Source: CANIGN01 sp041391385 (GTDB lineage: Bacteria; Bdellovibrionota; UBA2428). Taken from it: a stretch of DNA of 64,000 nt. The notes under the pieces are model-generated. The model was given only the letters and a program-made list of their open reading frames with translations, searched no databases and was not told where the DNA came from. This document shows positions 25,830 to 33,520 of the stretch, in pieces. Both the position numbers and the translations under genes were made by a program. The DNA lies in the NCBI GenBank assembly GCA_041391385.1, contig JAWKOD010000002.1, positions 434,001 to 498,000 of the forward strand, read 5' to 3'. The stretch's first letter is position 1, and the number at the start of each line of letters is the position of its first letter.

Positions 25830-26759
25830 ATGAAAATTAAGTTTATTTTGAGTTTGGTACTAAGCTTATCGTTTGTTCAAGTTATGAACGCTGCCCCAAC
25901 TGAGGCAGAGGCACTTGCTGCAGTGAAGAAAAATATTAAAGAGTATTTTGAAAACAGCTACGGACGTTGTTTTGTAATTGAAAACATGACGAATTCAAGC
26001 ACACCTGTGCTCAACAAGTGGGCTAAAAAAATTATCGCGTTTTATGATAAAGCAGTCGCTGCAAATTTTAATATCGAAAAATCAGAAGTTTTAAATCCCA
26101 CCAAAGAAGTCCTTGAGGCTCTTGAAGCAGAGGGACGACAACTTGAGTATGAGGTATTAGGAAAAGTTGGCCATCATTGGTTTAAGAATTCTGTTTACCA
26201 GGATTTAGGCCTTGAAGAAATAGCTGAAGAGCAAAGTGTTTTGAGCTGCTCCTTGGAAATTAAAAAAGCTATGGCACTTGTAGCCCCTGCTCTTACTCCA
26301 AAAGATGCAAATGGAGACCTTTTACCTGAGGCCTTTTTTAAACTCACACATAATGGAGTTGTCCAAGAGCGCGAACGCCCCAATGCTACAGCCTATGCAG
26401 CTATGGCAGTTGACTACTGGTTTGGTGAAGCAGGTATCGATGGGATTCTTGCAATGGGTGGATCTCGTGCAGAAAACGTAGCTGGCTTTTTTAAAGATGT
26501 ATGGCAAACAGGTATTGTTCGTGCACTTCGCTACAAAAAAGAAAATGGTAGCTATGGTCTTTCTTGGTACAAGGGAAATGTTTCAAGAGCAGAGTCTGAT
26601 TTTGATATCGCTCTCGAATTTGAAGATGAAGATGGCAACCAACCCTTTGAGGATAATGATCAGCGTGTGCCTTCATCCTTTTTCCTAGTTGCTTCACAGG
26701 ATCTACTTAAAGCGGGACAAGATTACATGGCTGCAATAAGCGCAGCAGCTCAACAGTAA
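25830..26759 (+). CDS. Exported hypothetical protein, Ala/Glu-rich
   Basis: A 309-residue protein with a signal peptide (MKIKFILSLVLSLSFVQVMNAAP) and a strong AAGGAG ribosome-binding site about 13 bases before the ATG. The mature part is helical, has two Cys (RCFVIEN and LSCSLEI), and a central FGEAGIDGILAMGGSRAENVAGFF segment. No known family. A good terminator follows. It is flanked by a convergent kinase-like gene and is apparently monocistronic. Confidence 0.7.
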   Translation: MKIKFILSLVLSLSFVQVMNAAPTEAEALAAVKKNIKEYFENSYGRCFVIENMTNSSTPVLNKWAKKIIAFYDKAVAANFNIEKSEVLNPTKEVLEALEAEGRQLEYEVLGKVGHHWFKNSVYQDLGLEEIAEEQSVLSCSLEIKKAMALVAPALTPKDANGDLLPEAFFKLTHNGVVQERERPNATAYAAMAVDYWFGEAGIDGILAMGGSRAENVAGFFKDVWQTGIVRALRYKKENGSYGLSWYKGNVSRAESDFDIALEFEDEDGNQPFEDNDQRVPSSFFLVASQDLLKAGQDYMAAISAAAQQ

Positions 26760-26789
26760 ATTATTGTTGGCTTTACTAGATTGAATTAT

Positions 26790-26825
26790 AAGAGCCTTCC
26801 TTTAAGTAGGGAGGCTCTTTTTTTA
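26790..26825. terminator. Bidirectional intrinsic terminator
   Basis: AAGAGCCTTCC pairs with GGGAGGCTCTT (one G-T wobble) around an 8-base loop, followed by seven T. It lies between the convergent exported-protein and kinase-like genes. The T run overlaps the kinase-like stop codon region, and on the minus strand the left arm is preceded by TATAATTC, so it can serve both directions. Confidence 0.9.
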
Positions 26826-27848
26826 TTCTTCGTTTTGCGAGAGCACTTGTAGTGTCGTTTTGAGTTCTTGAAGGTAGCTGACAAGGTCTATCTTTCGCTT
26901 CTTGGGGTCTTGGTTAAGAGCGATATTCATAAGCTCCTTTTTCACTTTATTGTAAAAAGTTTTACGTTTTTTCCAGAGTCTTTTTTTAGAAGATAAAAGC
27001 CAGCCTCCGCTAGGCTTTGGCCTAGGATCTAGCAGAATAAAAAATGACTCCATATCTTTGCAGAGGGTGTATTCATCGGTCTTAAAGTTGAACTGATCGA
27101 GCTTGAGTGCTTTAGGATTCAGTTCGGGTGGAAGTAGCTCATAGGTTACTTCGATTCTAGGAGGCGCGAGCAAGGTATTATTACCGTCTCGAAGTATGGA
27201 CCCACTGAGATCCATAATGACCATGCGCCCATCTTCTGTGACAAGATAATTGGCAAGCTTAACATCAGCGTGAGTGACTCCTTCTTCGTGAAGCTTGTTG
27301 AGTGCTGTAGCACTTCCAAGAAAAACTTCGGTCCAGGCTAGAAATTTTGTAAAATACTGCTTCTGCCCACTTTTCTTAAAGCTTTCGGGAAGGTGCCTGT
27401 TGAGTAAGCTATAGGCACTTTCACCCTCAATGTATTCCATTTCGTATGCAGAGCTTCCATCACTAAACTCGACTTTCCCATAGTTTTTAAGGAGGTAGGG
27501 AGTGTCATTGTTCGGATTGATCGTGTCTAAAAGTTTGGACTGGTGTTCGAGAGCCGCCCATCCCTCTGGTGAATTGTTAATGGGACTTCGGTGGCTTATC
27601 TTTTCGCCATTTTCTACTCGTTGAGTTACACGTACACGGTTTAATCCTCCGTTGAACTCTCTTTCGGCATAAGGGGAATAGTGAGCTAGCGGTGTTGCTG
27701 CAGGGGCATCGTCAATAGGGACCTGCGCTGTTTGTTTTTTATTGAAACCTAAAAGTTTTGCGAGACAGGTAAAAATGCCAGCATTGAGTTGAGGGAGCGT
27801 AAGCAAAGAAAAAATAAAGATACACTTACGCATAGGAAAGCTATTCAT
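26823..27848 (-). CDS. Exported eukaryotic-type protein kinase-like protein
   Basis: A 341-residue protein with a signal peptide (MRKCIFIFSLLTLPQLNA) and a C-terminal region with the protein-kinase catalytic core: HADVKLANYL (His193, Asp195, Asn200; usual HRDxKxxN) and MDLSGS (Asp213; usual DFG). The preceding helix TALNKLHEEGV matches the helix before the catalytic loop. I could not place a convincing Gly-rich loop or VAIK Lys, so ATP binding is unproven. The in-frame ATG five codons in (27833) fits the signal peptide better than 27848. A kinase fold outside the cytoplasm would be unusual. Confidence 0.7.
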   Translation of the reverse strand: MNSFPMRKCIFIFSLLTLPQLNAGIFTCLAKLLGFNKKQTAQVPIDDAPAATPLAHYSPYAEREFNGGLNRVRVTQRVENGEKISHRSPINNSPEGWAALEHQSKLLDTINPNNDTPYLLKNYGKVEFSDGSSAYEMEYIEGESAYSLLNRHLPESFKKSGQKQYFTKFLAWTEVFLGSATALNKLHEEGVTHADVKLANYLVTEDGRMVIMDLSGSILRDGNNTLLAPPRIEVTYELLPPELNPKALKLDQFNFKTDEYTLCKDMESFFILLDPRPKPSGGWLLSSKKRLWKKRKTFYNKVKKELMNIALNQDPKKRKIDLVSYLQELKTTLQVLSQNEE

Positions 27849-27869
27849 TAATTATAGCGCCGAGGGTTG

Positions 27870-27889
27870 AAATCATGGGGACATGATTT
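27870..27889. other. Perfect 8-bp hairpin after the pilin-like gene
   Basis: AAATCATG and CATGATTT flank a 4-base GGGA loop between the pilin-like stop and the kinase-like start on the minus strand. The tail is only short T, so it may be a weak terminator of the pilin-like gene or a regulatory site of the kinase-like gene. Confidence 0.4.
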
Positions 27890-27895
27890 TGACTT

Positions 27896-29878
27896 TTAAT
27901 ATGGTAAACAAGGTACTCGACTGAACGCTGCATATGGACCGTAGCTGTCAGCTCCACCGCCGATATAACAACAGTAACGAGTTTTAGCGTTTAAATCATA
28001 GCTATACATTGTGACGCCTCTGTTTTCAGGACCACAAGAAGTGCTTCCAGGTGTTAGTCCGCTAGTAGGTGCGGAAGGCGTTGCGCTCGTCGCAGTACCT
28101 GCTGTTGTGAAATCTCCAACACGAGCAAATTGAGCCCAATTTCCTTTTTGTCCTGCTGCTATATTCGCATTCTGCTGACAGTTTCCATAGTCAGCATAAA
28201 TTTCAAAATAGTCTGTCCCATTTGCTCTCAATAGAGCGCTAATGGAAGCTCCAGTATTGGCAGAACTATTACGAAATGCAGGCCCAAAAAGGAAAGGAGT
28301 TCCATTTTTGTAAATTACAAGTGCAAGATGCTGATTACTCCCTTGAGTGTCATACGCATACATTGAGGCACTTACATTCCAAACTCCAGAGGGTGGAGTA
28401 AATCTACCCGTTGCAGTACTGTAAACACCTGCCGTATCGTCTAAGGATACATCAAACACAATACGTGTTTGAGTCCAGGCGCCCCCACTCTGAGCGCAAG
28501 GTAATGAAGTGGCTGTACTTTTTGCGACACTTGCGAAGAGAGTATTTTGCGAGACTGTGCCTGGCGTCGCTGAAGCTACTGCTAGGGCTTTACATTTCAC
28601 ACTTCCATCGCTGCGCAATCCCGTCATGACTTCACCTGGCGCACAATCAAGATTTGTTGAGGATAATCCTCGTTCCGCTGCTTGGCACTGAGCACTTCCG
28701 TCGGTGTTAATGCCCACGACGACTTCGCCTTCGGCACAGGTAGAGGCAACACTTGCGCTTTGACACACAAACTGACTTCCGTCGTAACTCAATTTTTGTG
28801 AATCATCACAACTAGGAAGTTGCTTACAAAGGGCAGCCGGTGCTCCTGCTGTTGTGTTTTCAAGGCCCACTTGGACTTGCCCATCCGGACAACTGACATT
28901 TAATTTAGAACAAATAGGACTTCCTGTGCCGGAGTAATAACCCATAAAGATTTCACCCTGACCTACACACGGTGTGGAGCTTGAGCACACAAGAGAGTTA
29001 CTGGCGGTATCGATAATGACTCCTCCAGTGGTACAGGTGCTAGGCGGCGCCTGACAGATAGGATTTGAAGAATTGTCTAGACCTAAGTAAAGAGTTCCCG
29101 CATCACATTTTTTAGCAGTGGGATTTACACAGTTGGGTTGTCCATTTCCGAGGTATCCAAGTTTAAGGCTACCCTTGGGGCAAAAGGCTTCGCTTTGTTG
29201 CCATTCACTCCCCACATCAATACTTAAATACTGAGTGCGCAGAGGAGAGGATCCCTTTGATACGGGAGCGTTTCTATTTTGTTCAAGTTTAACAACGAAA
29301 CGAATACTCCCAGGAGTGGAATCATTAGCGGGGTTAGAACGTAAGAAGAATCCGGTGGATTTAAGAGGGCACGTTTGCGAAGGATTGGGATGAGTACAAT
29401 TTCTACCATCGAGATCTAAATAAAGTGGTTCTTCTATTGTACCGGCTAGTTTTTCGCCTAAGAGATCCACAAGCGGTGCAGCACTTACGTGAAGTTGCTC
29501 ACCTGCAATACGTTTAAGTTCAGAGTTCGCGTCAAAGAGAGAGTCATCCACTGCAGGACAATTAAAGATTGAACTCACAGCGGAGTTATCAGGTAAACAG
29601 GCGGCATAGAGGCCTTGGGTGTTGATAGAACTTCGCATTTTAGCAAGCCAGGAGTCGAGGTTACGAGATATTGAGTTCGTTTTTGTTCGAAGCTCTATTG
29701 AGGCGGCAGTTTGTCTTGAGGATTTTGCAAGATTCAAGACTTGTTGGCCCAGGCCCCCTACAATGAGTGCGGCCATAGAAACCATAGCGAGGGCGATAAC
29801 GATTTCAGCAATCGCGAAGCCATTAAAGGAAGTCTTTGATTTTCCATAAAACATACAACGCGGCCTTTCTTTCGCCAT
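27896..29878 (-). CDS. Giant pilin-like protein with Cys modules and C1q-like head
   Basis: A 660-residue protein. Residues 1-20 are a basic leader ending in Gly20, followed by FAIAE and a long hydrophobic helix: the prepilin peptidase site (Gly-Phe, Glu at +5) of type IV pilins and pseudopilins. Residues 233-430 hold about eight modules of the form Cys-x(15-20)-Cys with a recurring GEVVxGLxxDGSxxC pattern. Residues 445-580 are a C1q/TNF-like jelly-roll candidate (RFTPPSGVWNVSASMYAYD, ALVIYKNGTPF, DYFEIYADYG). The end is Ser/Thr/Pro-rich plus a Cys-containing block. Major pilins are about 150 residues, so this is a tip or minor pilin/pseudopilin with a binding head. No other pilus gene is adjacent. 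Confidence 0.8.
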   Translation of the reverse strand: MAKERPRCMFYGKSKTSFNGFAIAEIVIALAMVSMAALIVGGLGQQVLNLAKSSRQTAASIELRTKTNSISRNLDSWLAKMRSSINTQGLYAACLPDNSAVSSIFNCPAVDDSLFDANSELKRIAGEQLHVSAAPLVDLLGEKLAGTIEEPLYLDLDGRNCTHPNPSQTCPLKSTGFFLRSNPANDSTPGSIRFVVKLEQNRNAPVSKGSSPLRTQYLSIDVGSEWQQSEAFCPKGSLKLGYLGNGQPNCVNPTAKKCDAGTLYLGLDNSSNPICQAPPSTCTTGGVIIDTASNSLVCSSSTPCVGQGEIFMGYYSGTGSPICSKLNVSCPDGQVQVGLENTTAGAPAALCKQLPSCDDSQKLSYDGSQFVCQSASVASTCAEGEVVVGINTDGSAQCQAAERGLSSTNLDCAPGEVMTGLRSDGSVKCKALAVASATPGTVSQNTLFASVAKSTATSLPCAQSGGAWTQTRIVFDVSLDDTAGVYSTATGRFTPPSGVWNVSASMYAYDTQGSNQHLALVIYKNGTPFLFGPAFRNSSANTGASISALLRANGTDYFEIYADYGNCQQNANIAAGQKGNWAQFARVGDFTTAGTATSATPSAPTSGLTPGSTSCGPENRGVTMYSYDLNAKTRYCCYIGGGADSYGPYAAFSRVPCLPY

Positions 29879-29977
29879 ACTTTATTATCGGCCATGAGGG
29901 GGCTTTACTGTGAGAATTTACGGTTTAGATGGGCCGGAACACGAAATCGTTTTACTAACGGAATATTAACCCAGAAT

Positions 29978-31543
29978 TTAAGTTGCAGCTTCTTCGAGGT
30001 CTTTGGGAACTTCAAGTCGTGCAAAGAGCCGTGGGACTTCTCCTAGTGGAGAGCCTACTGTGAGTTTGTGGTCATAATCCTTTAACGTTACGGGAGTTAT
30101 TGAGGTGACTCCAAGAGCAGTTCTTAGTTTTTGAGTAGACTCGGGTAAAATGGGATCAAGTAAAATACTGAGTTTATAGAGTGCTTCTGAGGCAACGTTC
30201 AATACAGTGCCTAGGCGCTCTAGGTTTCCTTCTTTCGCTAACTTCCATGGAGCTGTGAGGTTGATGTAGCGATCACATTCGCGAACGGCGTCCATGATGA
30301 GTTTAATGCCAATGTGAAGTCGGTATTGATCGAATTCTGCATAAACTCTGTCGGTGAGTCCTTCGAAGCATTTTAAAAGATCCTGGTCGACATCTTCAAG
30401 TTTTCCACGCGGCGGAAGTTTTCCTTCAAAATTCTTATGAGCCAGGGTAAGAGTTCTTGAGGTGAGGTTGCCAAGGCCATTGGCAAGGTCACTATTAACT
30501 TTGGCTACAAAGCTTTCGATCGTCATAGAGGCGTCAACTCCGAAGGACATGTCACTTAAGAGGTAATAGCGCATGGCCTCGACTCCGAACTGCGCAGCGA
30601 AGTTCAACGGCTCCACTACGTTACCAAGGCTTTTGCTCATTTTGTGGCCTTTAACTAACCAGTAACCATGGACAATGAGTTTTTTAGGAGCGGGGAGATC
30701 GAGGGCCCAAAGCATAGTGGGCCAGTAAATAGCATGCGTTTTGAGAATGTCTTTTGCTAAAGTGTGTGAGGTTTCTTTCCAGAGTGGGATTTCGTCTATG
30801 CTTTCGGTTCCGGTGTAGCCTTGGCCTCCAAGATAAGACAATAGGGCATCAAACCAGACATAAGTCACAAAATTTTTATCAAAAGGAAGTTCTATCCCCC
30901 AGGTGAGGCGTTCTTTGGATCTTGAAATATTGAGGTCTTCCAATGGCTCAGTGAGCATGGAGAGGACTTCATTGCGAAAATGTTCGGGTTGTATGACGTC
31001 TGTATTTTTTTTGTAATGATCCACAAGACGCTCTTGGTACTTGGACATTTTAAAAAAGTAGTTGGGTTCTTTTCGAATTTCGGGACGGGTGAGGTGATCG
31101 GGGCAGAGTCCCTCGGGGGTAAGTTCGCTCTCTTTTCGGTAACGTTCGCATCCCAAGCAGTAGAGTCCTTCGTACTCAGCAAAGTAAATCTCACCTTTGT
31201 CATAGAGACGTTGTAGGGCGCTTTGTACGAGTTCATAGTGTTTTGGGTCGGATGTCCTATAAAAACAGTCTGGGGAAAGCCTGAGAGCGTCCCACGCGTC
31301 TCTAAAGTACTTGGAGTATTCGTCGCAATGTTCTTGAGGTGTTTTTCCGCTTTTTGCTGCGGTTTGCGCCATTTTCTCTCCGTGCTCATCGGTTCCGGTG
31401 ATGAACCATGTGCGTTTTCCTCTGAGTTTTTCGAGGCGGACAATGAAGTCAGCGAGGATAGTTGTGTAGGTATGTCCTAGGTGTGGACGTGCATTACAGT
31501 AGTAAATGGGGGTGGTAAGAGCCCTGTCTGCCTCGATCTTCAT
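29978..31543 (-). CDS. metG: Methionyl-tRNA synthetase
   Basis: Charges initiator and elongator tRNA with methionine. From the ATG at 31543 the protein has 521 residues: the class I site starts TTPIYYCNARPHLGH (HIGH-like), with a Zn-type knuckle CLGC...CPDH and the KMSKS loop in GHKMSKSLGN, followed by the anticodon-binding helical domain. It has no C-terminal tRNA-binding (EMAP-like) domain, as in many bacteria. An upstream GTG would add 12 residues that do not fit the family. Monocistronic. Confidence 0.96.
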   Translation of the reverse strand: MKIEADRALTTPIYYCNARPHLGHTYTTILADFIVRLEKLRGKRTWFITGTDEHGEKMAQTAAKSGKTPQEHCDEYSKYFRDAWDALRLSPDCFYRTSDPKHYELVQSALQRLYDKGEIYFAEYEGLYCLGCERYRKESELTPEGLCPDHLTRPEIRKEPNYFFKMSKYQERLVDHYKKNTDVIQPEHFRNEVLSMLTEPLEDLNISRSKERLTWGIELPFDKNFVTYVWFDALLSYLGGQGYTGTESIDEIPLWKETSHTLAKDILKTHAIYWPTMLWALDLPAPKKLIVHGYWLVKGHKMSKSLGNVVEPLNFAAQFGVEAMRYYLLSDMSFGVDASMTIESFVAKVNSDLANGLGNLTSRTLTLAHKNFEGKLPPRGKLEDVDQDLLKCFEGLTDRVYAEFDQYRLHIGIKLIMDAVRECDRYINLTAPWKLAKEGNLERLGTVLNVASEALYKLSILLDPILPESTQKLRTALGVTSITPVTLKDYDHKLTVGSPLGEVPRLFARLEVPKDLEEAAT

Positions 31544-31653
31544 AGGGGAAAAGCTACTCTGTTTTAGTCGTTTCCACACACAGAATCTGTATTTCTATTG
31601 AGTGATCTCTGGCGCCGCACGCAATTTTCAGAGTGAAAAAAGTAACTTTTTTT

Positions 31654-31705
31654 CTCTTCCCCCCTTGCATCTCTGTGAAAAGGCTTTAAAACCAGAAGGG
31701 AAGAG
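31654..31705. promoter_or_regulatory. Inverted repeats in the leader of the SWIB gene
   Basis: CTCTTCCC (31654-31661) and GGGAAGAG (31698-31705) form a perfect 8-bp inverted repeat around 36 bases. A second perfect stem TTTTCAA-TTT-TTGAAAA follows (31709-31725), then AAGGAG before the ATG at 31759. These could be an operator or an mRNA structure for the abundant chromatin-type protein. No promoter box pair is convincing enough to call. Confidence 0.45.
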
Positions 31706-31758
31706 TGATTTTCAATTTTTGAAAAAAGTTGAAATTACAGAAGGAGTAGAAATACAAA

Positions 31759-32145
31759 ATGGCAAAAAAAGCTGCTAAAAAAACAAAGAAGAAAACAACT
31801 GCAAAGAAGGCTACAAAAAAAGTAGCTAAAAAAACTACAAAAAAAGTAGTTAAAAAAGCTAAGCCTAAGAAGACAGCAACTAAGCGTAAGCCGAATGCTA
31901 AATTCATGGCGCCTATGGCAGTAAGTGCTACTTTGGCAGAAGTTGTTGGCAACAAGCCAATTCCTCGCACTGAAGTTACTAAAAAACTTTGGGCTTACAT
32001 CAAGAAGAACAACCTTCAAGATGCTAAAGAGAGACGTAACATCAATGCAGACGATAAACTCAAAGCAGTTTTCGGCGGCAAAAAAACCGTTTCTATGTTT
32101 GAAATGACAAAACTTGTCAGCAAACACCTTAGCGCTCTTAAATAA
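31759..32145 (+). CDS. Histone-H1-like Lys-rich tail fused to a SWIB domain
   Basis: A 128-residue protein. Residues 1-48 are almost pure Lys/Ala/Thr (23 Lys), as in bacterial histone H1-like proteins that bind DNA non-specifically. Residues 49-128 form a SWIB/MDM2 domain (FMAPMAVSATLAEVVGNKPIPRTEVTKKLWAYIKKNNLQ...MFEMTKLVSKHL). SWIB domains in bacteria are best known from chlamydiae and some predatory or environmental Proteobacteria and are thought to affect nucleoid structure or transcription. It is a single gene with an AAGGAG leader and its own strong terminator. Confidence 0.93.
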   Translation: MAKKAAKKTKKKTTAKKATKKVAKKTTKKVVKKAKPKKTATKRKPNAKFMAPMAVSATLAEVVGNKPIPRTEVTKKLWAYIKKNNLQDAKERRNINADDKLKAVFGGKKTVSMFEMTKLVSKHLSALK

Positions 32146-32183
32146 ATTAAGAGACTAAGTCGCTAGTCATACTGGCTTTTAAG

Positions 32184-32216
32184 GCGCTGTTCTCCTTCGG
32201 GGGAACAGCGCTTTTT
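32184..32216 (+). terminator. Intrinsic terminator of the SWIB gene
   Basis: GCGCTGTTCTCC pairs with GGGGAACAGCGC (one T-G wobble) around a TTCG tetraloop, followed by CTTTTT. It lies about 40 bp after the SWIB stop. The 12-bp stem with a stable tetraloop and T run is a strong intrinsic terminator. Confidence 0.95.
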
Positions 32217-32307
32217 CTATTCTTAAATACCTATTCGTACGCAGCGTAAACAGGTAGCAGTCATTCCCTTGAACGGCTTCGCTGCACGAACTTCTAGAGC
32301 AATAATG

Positions 32308-32386
32308 CGAAATCTAGCGGCGCTGCAGATGTTCAATGGAAAGCCTGCCACCTGCTTGCTTTGAACATGCAAGGTGTGAGATTTCG
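32308..32386. repeat. Nested inverted repeat upstream of the EVE gene
   Basis: Two nested perfect 8-bp stems: CGAAATCT (32308-32315) with AGATTTCG (32379-32386), and ATGTTCAA (32329-32336) with TTGAACAT (32361-32368). The interior carries further complementary pieces. The whole unit is 79 bp and ends 44 bp before the EVE-domain start at 32430. It may be a structured leader RNA or a cruciform protein site. The rest of the gap 32217-32307 shows no gene. Confidence 0.5.
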
Positions 32387-32429
32387 TCTAGCTTTTACAG
32401 AAGGCTACTATGTGACTAATATCGCCCCT

Positions 32430-32883
32430 ATGAAGTATTGGCTGATGAAATCAGATATCGAAGACTATCCCTTGGAGAAGTTTATCAAAGATAAGGTAAC
32501 TCCCTGGGAGGGGGTTCGAAACTATCAAGCCCGCAACTTCATGATGAATGAAATGAAGCCCGGAGATAAAGGCATCTTTTATCATAGTAATGATAAGCCT
32601 TCGGCAGCGGTAGCAGTCTTAGAAATCGCGAGTGAAGCCAAGCCAGATAAGTTGGCTCAAAATAAGAAAAGCGAATACTATGACCCCAAGGCAAATCCCG
32701 AGAAACCCATTTGGTTTTGTGTGGATGTGAAATACGTAAAGTTTGGGTCATCCCGTCAGCCTTGATGAGATGCGGGCCGAGAAATGCTTACAAAAAATGC
32801 AGCTACTACAAAGGGGCAATCGCTTATCCATTATGCCTCTAACAGAAGCAGAATTTAAAAAGATCTGTGAAATGGGTTCTTAG
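32430..32883 (+). pseudogene. EVE (PUA-like) domain protein, split by a +1 frameshift
   Basis: EVE-domain proteins (about 150 residues; thymocyte nuclear protein 1 family) bind modified bases in DNA or RNA. From the ATG at 32430 the reading gives MKYWLMKSDIEDYP, WEGVRNYQARNFM and GDKGIFYHS, the EVE start block, up to DVKYVKFGS. At about 32745-32752 one extra base shifts the frame and a premature TGA follows. The next frame continues as PVSLDEMRAEKCLQ...RLSIMPLTEAEFKKI to a TAG at 32881-32883, the normal family end. The restored protein has 150 residues. The last 29 bp overlap the 3' end of rsmJ on the other strand. Confidence 0.85.
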
Positions 32884-33472
32884 CTTTAAAGATAAAGGTC
32901 CCACCTGTGAGATCGGCCTTTGAATTCATGCGAAGCTTTCTTGAAAGTAAAGGTAGGTGCCTTGAGGGGGCGTTTGACCAAAATCTTTTGGGTTTCTCGA
33001 TCCAGGCAAATTGAGTGCAAAACTTTAACAGTTCTTCGGCATTATCGGAGTCGTCGGCAACTATGGCTTTTATGTCTTGGAGGTCTTTGCGTGGGAGTCC
33101 TTTGCGTTTCTCATCTGGAAACATGGCGTCGATAACAACGATGTCAAAAATGGAATGAGGGTGCGCTTTAAGAAAGCTCTCAGTGGATTGTGGATAAAAA
33201 CTTAAACGATTAAGCCAAGGGGAATAGAATTCATCATTTATAGCTTCTTCGAGGGCCGCTGTGAGCATTTTGCAGAGAGAAGGGTCTCTTTCACAGGCAG
33301 TAACGGTGTGGCCCCAATAGGCTAGGCGTAGGGCGTCTCGGCAAAATCCCGCTGTGGCATCTAGAATGCGCATATTCTTGTTTTTCCCGAGGGCATCGCG
33401 CATGAGATCTTTTTCGCGAGGAGAGCGCTCGATGCGGCTCATTAGCTTTGGGTCAAGAAAAGAGAGCTCCAT
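32855..33472 (-). CDS. rsmJ: 16S rRNA (guanine-1516 N2)-methyltransferase RsmJ
   Basis: SAM-dependent methylation of G1516 in 16S rRNA. 205 residues with the RsmJ pattern: DATAGFCRDALRLAYWGHTVTACERDP (SAM motifs), IDAMFPDEKRKGLPRKDLQDIKA (catalytic DxMFP block) and a final EKPKRF segment. Length is slightly below E. coli (250), lacking some N-terminal residues, but all motifs are present. It overlaps convergently with the EVE gene by 29 bp. The start ATG is at 33472. Confidence 0.9.
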   Translation of the reverse strand: MELSFLDPKLMSRIERSPREKDLMRDALGKNKNMRILDATAGFCRDALRLAYWGHTVTACERDPSLCKMLTAALEEAINDEFYSPWLNRLSFYPQSTESFLKAHPHSIFDIVVIDAMFPDEKRKGLPRKDLQDIKAIVADDSDNAEELLKFCTQFAWIEKPKRFWSNAPSRHLPLLSRKLRMNSKADLTGGTFIFKAKNPFHRSF

Positions 33473-33520
33473 TTCTTAAGCTTCACTTGAGTTGGCGCGA
33501 AATTCAAATAAGTTAATGGG

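Noticed and set aside
27851..27856. A TATAAT box for the kinase-like gene
   Set aside because: On the minus strand it lies two bases before the first ATG, has no -35 partner at the right spacing, and sits beside a hairpin; probably fortuitous.
31735..32127. Minus-strand open frames opposite the Lys-rich SWIB gene
   Set aside because: They are mirror frames of AAA/AAG codons, giving Phe-rich nonsense with no ribosome-binding site.
32308..32386. An integron attC site
   Set aside because: The nested stems lack the GTTRRRY core and its complement at the right ends, and no integrase is in the window.
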